Source: Panagrolaimus kolymaensis
Lineage: Eukaryota; Nematoda; Chromadorea; Rhabditida; Panagrolaimidae
Assembly: GCA_028622995.1 (NCBI GenBank)
Contig: JAJQJQ010000007.1
Span: forward strand, 3,596,001-3,660,000
DNA: 64,000 nt
Reading direction: 5' to 3'
Shown here: one piece after another, positions 9,261 to 22,121 of the stretch
Position numbering within the stretch: the first letter of the stretch is position 1
How the letters are laid out: every line of letters starts with the position of its first letter
Notes under the pieces: model-generated
Databases searched by the model: none
What the model was told of the DNA's origin: nothing
The model's input: the letters and a program-made list of their open reading frames with translations, nothing else
Made by a program: the position numbers and the translations under genes

Positions 9261-12200
9261 TCATCTGTACATGGAAATGGTTTGAGGGATTATTAATCCT
9301 GGAGGTCGTTGTCTTTTATGTTGAAGGGTAAAACTCATAGCTTTTCTTGAAAGAAATAATTGAATTTCAAGAAAAGCTGGCCGAGTTTCGGGATTTGGAA
9401 CACAGCATTCCATCAACAAATCTCGGATTTCCACTGGACAACATTCATCATTGAAATCGAGTTTGATCTAAAAATATTAAAAAATTTAGAAATGCTCATT
9501 TTTTTTTTATTCAATCAAAAAATCGCTTTTTTTTTATCAGAGGAGAGAGTGCCTCTATCACTGTCTGGTTCCAATGTCTCTTTCATGTGCGTTATTTCTT
9601 TCAATTCACCTTTACTTCGGTGTGTGTCTTCCTTTCTTTTGTCGATGATGTGGATACCGTGTTTCAACTGAGTTGGACTTTGACGACACCCCTTGGCTGG
9701 CTGAGACAAACATATAATAATTTTTGGAAAAAATAACTTTTAAAGTTATGGAAAATTTTTAATTTATAAATGTTGGTTAATCTTACAGTAGGTGGTAATC
9801 CATCAATAAGATTTTTTGCATGATCAACAATTTCTGGATTTGATAATGATTCAAATGGAATCTTTTGACAATAATATAACATTTCCCATATCGTAACTCC
9901 ATACGACCAAGCATCAGATTTATGCGTCCATTCATTCTATAATTTTATTATTATTTAGTTTTTTTAACAACTTGAAACTTACCAAAATAATGCTCTCAGG
10001 TGCTGAATATCTTAATTGCGCGTGATGCAAAGGTCCACGAGGAGCAGCTATTTTAATATTAAGATTACTTTCAACTAAACAATTTCTTGGACTCAAGTGC
10101 CCATGGACTATTCTTCGCTGTTCCAAATATTTCATTCCAGCGGCAATATTTGTACAAAAATGAAGTAATGACCCGAATGTAAGTTTATCCCTTTCAGAAA
10201 TAATAAAATCTCGAACATTTCCAAGTGGAATATATTCAACGATGACAGAAATATCATCGCAAACACCGAATAATTTAATAATATTTGGATGATCCAAAGC
10301 TGCCAAAATTTGAGCTTCACAATATAAAGCTTTTGATCCTGCTTCCACATCTTCAGCACTTTCTTTAATCATTTTAATTGCGGCTGCTGTGGAAATGCCA
10401 GAGACTTCACAAGCATGAATGGCAGTGAATTTTCCTTCACCAATTTGAAGTCCCAATTGAATTGATTTTTGAGGAATTCTAACAATGGATACAAGTTCAT
10501 CGAAGCTATGCGAAGACATGGAAACATTTGAAGTTCCATAAAGATCATTTTCTTCGCTAACAACGCTAGGTCGATTTGGAAGAGTTCGCATTCTAGATTG
10601 ACTCGTGGAACGACGACGCCGAGTTGGAGTATTGGATGCAGAGGAAGTTGGAGGATTTTTGTTTGGTAGCAATGGTTGACTTGGTGAAGGTTCAGAATAA
10701 ACTCCATCAGAAGCTGAAGAATTTGTGGACGGTGGAGGTGGGAAATGAATGTCCAATAACGATGGTGGAGTGTCTTTGGACATGGTTCCCGAAGAACAAG
10801 ATCTTGAAGAGTGGCTGAGAATTCGTTGAAGCGAACCCTTTTCATTGGTTCCTGTAGCATAAAAATGAGCATTCAATTGATTTAGAAGATTTTGAGGAGG
10901 AGGTTGCACAACATGGCGTGGAACTCCATTTGAGCCTAGTGTCGTTACCAATAACCCAGATTTATAAGTACCATTAATGCTTTGTTTATTTTGCTTATTT
11001 TGAATTTTTTTCGTTGTTTTACTTCGTCGTTTGAATAAACACATAATGCATAAAATTGAAATGAAAAAGAGAAATAGCAAAATTACCACTGAAAACGAAG
11101 TATTTTTTAAAGAATTTTAGGGAGTTTTCTGAAACTTACATCCAACGATGACATAATACATTCCATAATATTGTGTGGCACCTGTGACTTCGTCAATGGT
11201 TTCATTGAATAAAACTAAAAAATAAAAATCGATAAAAATTTATTATTTTTTGAATGAAAATAAAGAAAGCAAGGATAGAAGAGGGTTGGTTATATTACGA
11301 TGGTGGAAATTTCAGTTTAATTTCAGTAATTTTTATTTAATTCCACAAATTTTTTTGTGGAGAGCGCATTTATAAAAATAATTTTTATAAGTTCTAAAAA
11401 TTTTATCCATGAAAATGGTGCAAATTGAAAGGAAAAAAATATTTGTGGATAGGAAAAGTTTTTGCAGAAAAAAAAGATTAAGGCTCAACGAACCATTCCG
11501 AAATTTTTTAGATGCATAATTTTTTAAAAGTACAATTGGAGATTTTTGTATTTCGGGTTTACCTAAAAATTTTGTATTTCTTTCTAACGTTACATACTAG
11601 CATGAAGATTTAAAAATACAACTAATAATGGCGAAATAATGTGTAAACTGCTTACCTGTATTAAAATCAACTTCAGTGAGATAAATCCATTTTCCTTGAA
11701 AACTTAACCTGATTCTTACAAATTTTCCACTTCGATTAGGCAAAGATACTCGAATGGAATATGGTCCAGGTTTTTGAGTTTCTCCATCAAATGGATATCT
11801 CGATTGAACTGAATTTTCAGGATTAAAGGCATTTCCATCTTGACTGAATTCAACTTCGACAACATCAATGGGTTCACCCCAAGCAAAAAGCTCAACATCG
11901 GTAAAATTTTTGACTTTTTCAAATTCAAAAATTACAATGATTTTGCCAAAGGTTGAGTTGTGACTCCAGCCAATCCATGAAGAATTAGTGTAAGGGCGTC
12001 CAGCAGAATCATGAGGTGAATTAGAAGCAATGATTCCATCAGATAAAAGTCCAAAACCTTTCCTTCCACCCATAATTGTATCTGATGCTTTAGTATCTTC
12101 AAAAATTCTATCTCGAAATTCTCCAGAACCTTCACGATTTAGAGAATAAGCGATGAGGGCATCCGTATCTTCACAACCATGAAGTTCAACTCGAAGACAC

Positions 12201-12846
12201 ATAGTTCGAGTTTGCTCTGAATGAGGGACGATTCGTATTTTGGATGCAATTATTGGTGGATCCAAATGTTGAATCACTGGAGTTGTGGTATCCCAATTTC
12301 CTGATAGTAAGGAATGACCCGTGCGATTTTTATAACGAATCCAATGTGCATTAAATCGAAAATAATCTACATAATATTCATTAACAAATTCCGCTCCCGT
12401 TCCATTTCCATATCTTCCTTGAGTTTCAATGGCTCGAATGATATGAGTTGAATTTAATGATATCTAAAAACTTGTATATTAGATATATTTTATTTTCATT
12501 TACTAATTGCTTACTTGTAAAAATTCATATGAGCTATTTTTAATTTGTGATTTTGGACACCAAGCACCCGATGCTTTTTCACTTCTTATTCTGCAAAATA
12601 GAAAAATATAAAAAATGTTATACTTAAATTTTAAAAACTCCATAAATTAAAAAAAGCGATAATCATCGGTTGCATAAAACCGCAAATTATCGTTTCACAT
12701 ATTTTTTTTTTTAGTAAAGTGTATATTTTTGACAAACCTAGCATTTTGTGGTCCAACACTTTGAATATCAAAACTGGATGAAGCACTAATTTGGTTATCA
12801 ATAATATCGCCGGATTCCATTCCAAGAGGTTGGGTATGACATTTTC
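9261..12846 (-). CDS. discoidin-domain receptor (DDR) with degenerate kinase domain; signal exon not found
   Basis: Seven exons are phase-consistent: 12738-12846, 12515-12590, 11656-12463, 11140-11214, 9983-11088, 9787-9936 and 9261-9467. Together they give about 844 residues without the signal peptide. In order they encode a discoidin (F5/8C) domain (CHTQPLGMESGDIIDNQISA, GAWCP, ETQGRYGNGTG, RVELHGC), the second discoidin-like domain (IMGGRKGFGLLSDGI, WIGW), one membrane helix, a Pro/Ser-rich juxtamembrane region and a tyrosine-kinase domain. This is the collagen-receptor DDR family; C. elegans has ddr-1 and ddr-2. The kinase keeps a glycine-rich loop (GEGKF), the VAIK-type lysine (AAIK) and APE. 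However, the catalytic HRD is HGH (10097-10105), DFG is replaced by APR (10037-10045), and the activation loop is short with no YxxxYY. It should be catalytically dead. The first visible exon begins with two bases of a split codon, so at least one 5' exon lies upstream. Confidence 0.9.
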
Positions 12847-15800
12847 CTATAATAATTAAAATAATTATAAGTAACTACTACAAATTTGTTAAAAAGGTAG
12901 CTCAAAATAGCAGTGAATGTTTTTAATTGATATTTTGCTTTAATTTTCTTTTTTGCATAAAATTTGCCCTTAACAAATTATTTTATTTGGCTGTCACCAA
13001 TACAAAAAAAACTATAAAAAGAACCCATATTTAGCGTTTATTAGGTTTGTATAGATTATGATTTATTACCGCCATCATCTTCATTATTTGCTTCATTTTT
13101 TCTCTTTATTTTTGCTACAGCTTGATTGTAATCCGTTCGCGCAACCACATCAAAATGTCTTTGCTTTGCCGAGATCCCCTCTTGTTTTTTCGTCTTCGAG
13201 ACAGTCGTTGTTGCACGCTTGTTATTTCTCCATCATTTTTCTCCCCATTTTAATAGAAAAAAGATTAACCAAAGATAAAAAAAAGTCTCAAGGTCGAGAT
13301 TTTATTGTATGTTTTTTTATGCAATGAATAATTGCAACATTTTTTTTCTTATTCGAAGTCATTTATTTTTTCCGGAATGTTTTTTAATACTAAATTTAGA
13401 AATTATCTTTTCTACTTGAGTAAACAATGAGGACATCCTCCATCCAAGTTTTATTGGGAGATCCAAAAAAAGAGCGAGAAGGAGAAAGCTAATTATGTAA
13501 ATTTCTATTTTATGCCTTTATTGAATCATGCATTTTTGGATGGGAAAACAAAAGACTAGCATGTTTTTGCATTTTTTTGAGCGAAATTGAGACGATGCAG
13601 CATTCGAATTTTTGTTAGCCCCAAGAAATGAGAAAAAAAGAAGGAATTGGATGGTTTGTTGGATGGAATAAAAATGAAATGCAAAACGGTCTTTTTATTT
13701 TGAAATGGCTAATTTGTTGTTGTTGAATTAAAATGTAATTATTTGAGAAAAGGAGTTTAATCGAAAAAAAAAGAAAATAGCAAAAATATGTATGTATTTT
13801 TACGAAAAAAAAATTTATGCCAAAAGATTAGTACCAAACAATTGGATTTTGTTTTGATTGATCGATCGCATATTTTTTTCTTTGAAAGCTTTAATTAAAA
13901 CTTTTGATTTTTCTGGTTGTCAAAAATTAGAACACGTCGTGTTTGCAATTTAAAATTTGCGTTCATATTCGAAGATTGAATTGATCTATCACCAAGTTGT
14001 CTAAGAAAGACAACGTTTCCAAAACTAAAATTTTTTTAAATTTTTCAAAGGATGCCGCTTTGATTTTTTTCATGACCGCTTTAATTTAAAAAAAAAATGA
14101 ATCAAAAACATGTTGCTGAACTTGTATGCCCCTCTGTTTGACCCTCTTCATTGCGACGATGACAACGTCTGTTCCCTCTTTTTATCTTTCTTTTTTCCCC
14201 TCAATGACAGATCACTTTGAGATTTATTGCCGAATATATTTTCCCTTTTGTTATCCCTCGTCGCGCGGGCACTTTTTATTTAAAATCTTAAACAAAGAAA
14301 AAGAACCTAAAGCATTAAATATTTAAAGAATATCATTTCCCCCATCCTTCTGGTGAAGCAGTTTATGACTTTGTAAAACAGATGAAGCTTTCTCAACAAA
14401 CAAAAAGGTGGCAAAAGTTGCATAAAATATTCATAGTGGACATTTAGGAAAAGGAGAGAAAAAATTGACGATGGCAATGGCAGCCAAGCGAAACAAGCGA
14501 GCGACACAATAAAAAAAAAAGCCATCGAAGTGAGTCTTTTTCTTCCATAAAAGAAAACAATAAAAACGTGTGGAACAATTGGTGAAGGAGTGCATTGTTT
14601 GGCATTTATGAAAAAAATAATATTTCTGTTTTGAATATTATATTGAGGCAAAGAAATTGCGCAAAAAATTACATAAAAACTGAAAGGGAAACGAAAAGAC
14701 ATTGTCTCAAAAAGAGACTAAACCAGGTGGACCATAGCAAAATCAACTCTCATGGGTCAAATAAAAAAAAATGGCTCTTTCTCTCACACATACATACACA
14801 ATAGCAATTTTTTAATTTCGGTCGTAAAATAATGGATGAAAAAATTTGGTAAAACAATACACAATCTTTTTTTTAAATTTTGAATGAAAAATTACATTTT
14901 TGGAAATTATGTTTAGTCCGTCTATCTTATCCTTATTTTATGCTCATATTCCAAATCCTCAACCTTAAAGATACCTCTCATTGTGGTTGTTGAGTAAATG
15001 GAACGCTTTACTCCTTTATCCTTTTGTGTCGTCGATTAATCCGTTCTTGCGCTAAAAAACAATCCTTGTTTCCATTATTTTTTTTTGCAATCTTTTTGAA
15101 GGGTCGTAAAACACGCGCAAGAGTGAGTTCATTTTTTAGTGTTGAAAAGCTTCATAAAAGCCATCTGTCGCCAGCCAGCTTTAAAAAATCCCTTTTTCTC
15201 TTCTCTTTGCTTTTCAACTAATTAACCTTTTGTCTTTCATATTTTTATCCGTTTTTATGATTTTGCAAAAATCTTTTAAAACCAACCTCCTTAAAAAATT
15301 GTAAAAATTTATTACTTTTTTTTAAAATAGCTTTCAACTATAAAACTTCTCATTCCCTTTTTTGGATGAGAAATTTAATTTTAAAGCTTATTAGAAAAAG
15401 GGCAAAGCTATTTTAAGAAGATGAGGAAATTTCTCTTGGGGAATCGAATATTGGCCGCCATTGCCGAAACACATTGGCAGAAGCCGCGCAGAAAAAAGAA
15501 AGCGATTATTAGTTTTAAAGATGGGGAAGCAAAACTTGATGAAGAAAAAATGAAGAATAACTTTCATGATGGCCCAAAAGTAAAAAAGAAAAAATGGCAC
15601 AAACCAAGATTAAGGCTGTTGACAGATGAGATGCAAACAATGGATAAAATCAGCAAAGTACTATTCATCATGGTTGCTGATGTCCCAAAGGAAAAATAAT
15701 AATATGGCGATGAAAGTTTTCGACGCCGATGGTTTAGCATTATTTTACATGTCTCTAAAAAGTTAAAAGAATAAATATTGCACCTAAACAAAATCATAAA

Positions 15801-16149
15801 AATTAATAACACGGGTAATAAGAAAATTAAACAAGCAAAAAAGATAATTAACCACATAAAAATTATGGGACTCACTTGAACCACAAAAAAAGTGGACAAC
15901 CATCAAGGCTGAGGAGAGAAAAAAGAGATGATGTTCTTCGCCATCAAAATGGCCCTTTTTCTCCCTTTGGTTTTGCAAATTTTTCCTGGCTGGCGGAAGG
16001 AAGGAAGAAAAAAAGAGAACGGATAAAAAAAGAACAAGAAAAAAAAACGGCGGGCGGAGCACACCCGCCACGGCAACCATTAAAAGGAAAAAGTCCTAGA
16101 GAGGTCTCGCTTTAAAAAAGCACACGTTAAAACAAAAAAGCAATAATAA

Positions 16150-16179
16150 CACGAGAAGATCAAAAAACTTGATCTCGTG
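16150..16179. repeat. bulged 11-base-pair hairpin
   Basis: CACGAG (16150-16155) pairs with CTCGTG (16174-16179), and ATCAA (16159-16163) pairs with TTGAT (16169-16173), leaving a 3-base bulge and a 5-base loop. No other structure flanks it. The function is unknown. Confidence 0.5.
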
Positions 16180-19100
16180 AAACAGTAAACTCTTCGAAAA
16201 AAAAAGCTTCAAGAGGATAGGAAACAATTACGGCTTTTTTGTAAATACATATAAGCGTGAAAGAAGATGCGATGAATGTGTGAGTTGGTGAAGCGGCGGG
16301 AGAAATGAAATGTGATCTTGGTATATTAAACGTCAAATGTTAAATTGAAGAAAATAAAAATGTAAAGGTGTGAAATGAAAATGAATAGAAGCTCTTTGAA
16401 AAGCTTCAATAACGACACAAAGAAGAAGAGGTGACAAAAATGACAGATGCTATTAATGCTGCGCAGAGGCACGTATTTTTAAAAATTTGTTGTTTGATTA
16501 GCTGTAAGCAAGCATCATCGCCAGAAGGAGAGCTGCCACAAAAAAAAAATCAGGAAAAAGGTAATAAATATTCAAAGAAGAATAAAAAGGAAATGGAAAA
16601 ATTCTCTATAAAAAAATCCATTTTTTATGATGCACAACAGCTAATAAAATGGTTCTTTTTATATTAGAAACATAACACATGGGCTTTGTTATTCTTTGAA
16701 TAATAAAAAGTACTAACAAACAAGTGAAATACAAACGTTACCAAAAATTAACAAATCGGAAAAAACTGATTTTAATCGAAACCTTTTTTTCGAAAAACGC
16801 ATTCACCTCTCCTTTTTCCAACAACAACCTTTCCGCAATAGTCATCAAAGATTTGTGATAAATCAAAAAATTACTTCATCACTCTCTTTTTTTGCTTTTG
16901 AGAAAAAGTTGTCCTATTACAAAAAAATGAATGAAACACGTTTCCTGTGTTGATGGCTATTAATCAATCCACCTTTTTTGCAGCTCCATTTTTTTTTGTT
17001 CAAATCAAAGGCGACAACACTTTTACAAACTTTTCATTTTTCATACGGAAAAGAGTTTTCGATATAAAAAGTTGCTACCCCGTTTAAAACTATTTTTTGA
17101 GGCTAAATTTAAGTGTAGCTACTTTTACGGCGCTACAAGTAGTTTTTCCTTTTACTATTTTTTGTATAATTAAAGCTTTTTTCCTGCCAATTGAATAACC
17201 AAAAAAAGTTGAGGATAGAGAGAAAGTTCCCATTTGGAATGAAAACCCAAACTCAAAAAAAAACAAATTGATTCTTTCCTTTTTTTGATGAGCTATTTTT
17301 ATGTGTATGTGTGGAGTAAAAAACAAAAACATGGTAAAAAAAACTAAAGAAATATATAGCAATTGAACGATTGTAATCATGATTGGGAAACAAAAATTGT
17401 TATTCAACGATAGTAGTAAAAAAAATTGTGAATAGTGTCTTCAAAATAACCCGAGTATTTTTTTGCGCGTTGTTTTTTTTCTTCGGCTGGTACTCAAAAC
17501 AAAAAAAGAAAATATAGAAAGTAAAAAGGTCAAAAATGGCATGACTGTCTTTATTTTTTTCTTCTGATGAGAGCTTGTCAAGTACCCGCGAAAAAAGTAG
17601 AGTTAAAGATTCATGTTTTTTAAAGAATAAATAAATTAGAATCATTTAAAATGTACATACAATTGTAATTAATTAACACTTCTATAAAATAAGGGATAGG
17701 CTAAATTTAGATCAGTTTTCCTTTTTTGTTTACTCATATTTTTTTAGTTAAAACATTTTCTATTTAAAAAAATTAATTTTAACTCTTTAAAAGGGAGGGT
17801 CTAATGCAAATCATGAAAGAGTTAGTATAAGGCCACAATGTCTATGAACACCCATTCATAGTAAATAAAACTCATAATTTTATAAAAGACTTTCGCCGAG
17901 ACAGAAAAAGTTCAAAGACAGTTGTTTTTCCACAATAGAGCAAGAAAAAAATGAAACAATAAACTTTTGAAGGCAATAAAAGAAAAATAACAAAAGTGCC
18001 ATCGAAGCAACAGCAGAGTAGAATTATCCAAAAAAATTGACAAATGGCACAAATGTTTGACAAGTCAATGAATAAAATAATAGAAGTTATTTTTTTGATG
18101 CTTATGCTCCTTCTTGGCTGTTGCTTTTCAATAATTCAAATGAAAAAAGAAGAAGAATGTGAGTAAATGAGAATTTTGTTTGAATTAAAAATGAAGGCAA
18201 TCGAGGGCTTGATAAAACAGATTCTAAAATAAGGATCTGCTGCAAAATAAATACTTTGAAAAAGGAAATCTTTAGGTTAAAAGCTTTCCTTCCTTTTTTG
18301 TGCCTTGAGCTTCGAATGAGAAAATGTACCATCTGCTTTTTCTTATGTTTTTCTTCTTCATGGAAGACTTCAATGTAAAAAAGGGAAAAAATAGAATGAG
18401 AGTAACTATTAGCAATAGACGAAAAGCGCAAAAGATGATTCAACAAAAAAGTGTTTAAAAAAATGAATAGGAAAACACATATTTTTGCCGGGGAAAAAAT
18501 TTAAGGATTGTATGAGAGAAAGATAGAGATGATAGAGAAATGGAAGCTGATCACGAGATTTTTTATTAGAAAGTAACAGAAGCTATAATAATAAAACTTA
18601 AGATTGGATTAGTTTGCATCAGAAATATGTGAAGAAAAAAAAACCAAACATATCAGAAGCTAACAAGTAAAGTAAAAAAATTATTTTTGTTATGTAAAAT
18701 CACAACCTAAAATTTATAAGTAGCTTACAATAGAACAGAATCATAAAAAAAAGTAAAACTTGTTTACTATCCTTATTTTGTGTTCCAAAAAAGCGCTTCA
18801 AAATTATCAGATGACTTTTCAAACATTCCATTGACCTGTCGAGTAGATAATGAACCTAAAAGGTGATTAGGCAAGGTTCAACAACAACTCATATCAGTAA
18901 AAACATTCCAAACATAAATATGCAACCGTTGGTTTCGTTTAGGTTTTTTTTCTACTGCAATCATTTTTTATGAACACAAAATTGATTTGTGAGCAGAAAA
19001 AAAGGGAGTTGTGATTGATTGAAAAAATGGCGGCTTGTTTCCACTTTCATTTTTCTCGATCATCAAGTTTCAATCGACAAGAAAAAAATCATAGATACAC

Positions 19101-21965
19101 ACCCGCTTTTATTTTTATTTTTGTTTCGGTTTTTCAAATTAATCGTTTTGAAAAGCCGTCAAAAAAAGTGAAATGAAATCGCGCAAAAATGAAAAACCCA
19201 TCATCAATATCTTTATGGATAATTTTTTTCACATTTTTCAAATAATTTTTTTACTATTTTTTGGGGACAATAAAGGAAAAAAATGAATGCAAAGGAGAGT
19301 CGCGAAAAACAAAACGCATTAAACGCAATAAAATAAAAGTGTTGTTGTATCCATTTCAAAGCCCTTATTTGTCGTTTTCGTCTTCGTTTTTGGTCGTCGT
19401 CGTCCTTAAAAACGAAAGAAACAAACAAAAGAAATTATTGCTTCGAAAAAATTTCTTTTTCAAAATGGCTCAAGAAGGAAAGGGTGATGAGAGATGGAGG
19501 AATCAGGTTGGTGGTTTTTTTGCGATTATTAATGGAAGCTTAAGCCGGAAAGTGATCCTAATGCGAGCGAGCAAATAAAAAAAAAACAATAATCTTAAAA
19601 GTAAATAATTTAAAAGAAACAGATCAGCAAAAAAATAGGTTGCAGGAATGAATGTAACTCAAGCTTAGATAGGTAGGTACTTTTTATGTAAATAATCTTT
19701 TTATGATATATATATATGTACTTTTTTTGGAAGTTGAACATTAACCATAAAAAGCTGTGGAATGCGCAAAAAAATGAGCCAGTTTTCATGTTAGTTGTAA
19801 TGGATGCTTATCGGAGAAAAAATCACGAAACAAAAAAACAATAAAATAATTGCCTACTATCGAAAGTGATGGGGCAATCAACAATCACGGAGAACCATGC
19901 AGACTTTGACCATCACTCCGAGCCTAAAAATAAATAAAAATAGATATTTAAGTCAAGCAGAAATACAACAACAAAAAATAAAAATTTGTCCAGGCATTTT
20001 GCTTTAGGCAAATTGAAAAATAAAAATTGTGGAACGGAATGGTCTCTCCGGAAGGAAACATAAACAATCGAAGAAATTTTCCTCTCTCCTAAAGTCCTAA
20101 AAAAAGTCAGTTGCTTTAGAAACAGCGCAAGTCCAACAAAATATTTTGTCACAAAAAAAATATTTCTCTTTCAATTTTTCCAAAAGTTTCAAATAGAAAA
20201 AAGAAATAAGGTGAAAACAAACAATGGGAACGGCAAGAACTAATCTTACTTCTTCCAAACAAAAAAAAATTCTACTAAGTGATTGTTTGTATTTGTTGTT
20301 AATTTAAGGAAGACAAAACAAAGTATGTGAAACTATTTTTCTTGAGTTTCAAGAAAGAAAAAAAGTAAGAAAAAAACGTAACATTTTTTTTGTTTTTGTT
20401 AAAGAAGTGGAGCAAAAAATGACCGCAACAACATTATTGATAATGAAAAAAAAGAAAAAAATGATGGGCACCTTTTTCTTCGACTCGCAAGCGAGGGTGA
20501 AGAAGCCATTCAAAGATAATTTTGATGTTAGAAAAGCCAACGCAAAGCAAATAAGAAGAAGCAAAGGCAAAGACGAAGAAAAAACGAAAAAGTAATTTAG
20601 GGATTTTATTTAAATTTAAATTTAAAGATAATCTTAGTTAAAAATAGCAACAAACTGATAATAAATCAAAGGATTATTATGAGGTGTGAATGGCAGTGGT
20701 GGTCAGGTGTTACATGATGAAAGAAAAAAAAGTTCAAACTTGCACAAAGATTGGTTAATTTTCATTTGTTTGTCAGCCTTTTTTATCACACCTAACAACC
20801 GAAGAATGTAATCAAAAAAAAATTAACTCTTTGTTAAAATATCTTAATTTAAAATGAGCCTATTATTACTTTAATCTATCATCCAGAAAAGACATTTATT
20901 TGAGCGATATAAAAATTTGACCTTCATCTCTTTTTCTTGCTTTTAAAAACTTCATCAAATTGTTTTGCATTATTAAACAAACAAAACTATAATAATAATG
21001 AAAAGGCCTTAAACAAAACTAAGAAAAAGAAAAAAAGATTGAAGTCTTCTTCATTGCTTGCATCTTTTTTTGGAAGAAAAAACGTCAAAAAACGCGCGCA
21101 TCGTAAAAGCAACTGCAGAAATTTCAAAGCAAGCCTTCCAGATTGAATTAGTTCCGGCAATGCAGAAAAAAAGCCCTTTAAAAAGCTCAAAAGACTTGCG
21201 CCATTCATGATTAGTACATATAGTTGGGAGCTGACTTATTTAAAGTTGGGACTATTCCCAAAAAAAAAATTGAATGGAGAATAGAGTAGCGAGTGACCAA
21301 CCGGATGTCTTTAAGAAAGTCAAACGGAAACCAAAAAAAAAGAAAATAAGAAAGTTTTTTCGTTTTGCAAAAGTATGCGCAAAAAGAAAGTTGCTATTGC
21401 TTGCAAATCTGTCAAAAATGACTTTTGCCAAACAAATAATCGCCTTTTTTGTGAGTCTATCTTTTAACAAAAAAAGAGACAGAAAAGAAGTATGAAAATG
21501 AAAAAATTGTATTTTACGAAAAAAATATGTTTTTTTAGTATTTAATTTTATTTAAATAAATATAATGAAAACATGGAAGGTAATTCAGGGACCTTTAAAA
21601 AAATTGAATGATCCTAGAATTGATATCCTGAAAAATAACATTATTTTTAAAAAATTAAAAATTAAAATTATTTACAAAGAGTTTGCTATTCGATGAGTCA
21701 TTTTAAACGAAAATCCATTTTTCCGATAAAAAATCGTTCATAAGACGCGTTTTTCGGGATTTAACTCTTTTAATTTTTAGAAGATAAAAGTCAAAATGAA
21801 ATAAAAAAAGTTTCAAACATTAATAAAAAAACAAAATCAAAGGAAGCTTCAACATTAAAAAAATAAATACTGGGTTTCTTTTTCCGACTGTCTCACGTGT
21901 TGAATATGTGAAAGTTATAGTTAACTGTCAAATTAAATATTTTTGTTACAATTAAATAATCGAAC

Positions 21966-22121
21966 GTACGCTTTTCGTACAGCCCTAGTAAAGGGCGTTA
22001 TGACTATGCTAAAACATAGTTTTGTGAAAAAACATCCCTGTTGGATGTTAATAATTTTTGGAAGTTCCCGGATTAAAACCGGGAACAAAAATAATGATAA
22101 AAATAAGGCTTGTCAAAAGCC
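21966..22121. repeat. cluster of six consecutive perfect short hairpins
   Basis: Six non-overlapping hairpins follow one another in 156 bases. They are GTACG/CGTAC (21966-21980), GCCC/GGGC (21982-21996), ACTATG/CATAGT (22003-22020), AACATCC/GGATGTT (22031-22049), GTTCCCGG/CCGGGAAC (22064-22086) and GGCTT/AAGCC (22107-22121). All stems are perfect and all loops are 5-7 bases. The GC content of the stems stands out from the AT-rich surroundings. It does not look like a tRNA, and no ORF across it is convincing. It could be a structured RNA or a repeat-derived element. Confidence 0.6.

Noticed and set aside
14307..14702. Minus-strand ORF with a signal-like start (MSFRFPFSFYVIFCAISL), a candidate DDR signal exon
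   Set aside because: I found no phase-1 donor at a suitable position, so it cannot be joined to the DDR exon at 12846 with confidence.
15421..16115. Lys-rich ORFs of 79-92 codons
   Set aside because: Composition follows the A-rich background; there are no domains, splice sites or polyadenylation context.
20349..20570. Minus-strand ORF starting MPLLLLICFALAFL, another candidate DDR signal exon
   Set aside because: No convincing donor follows the hydrophobic core, and the rest is A/T-run translation.
22064..22086. GC hairpin read as a bacterial-type terminator or sign of bacterial DNA
   Set aside because: No T tract follows, and all neighbouring genes are spliced animal genes; no bacterial-style ORFs are present.
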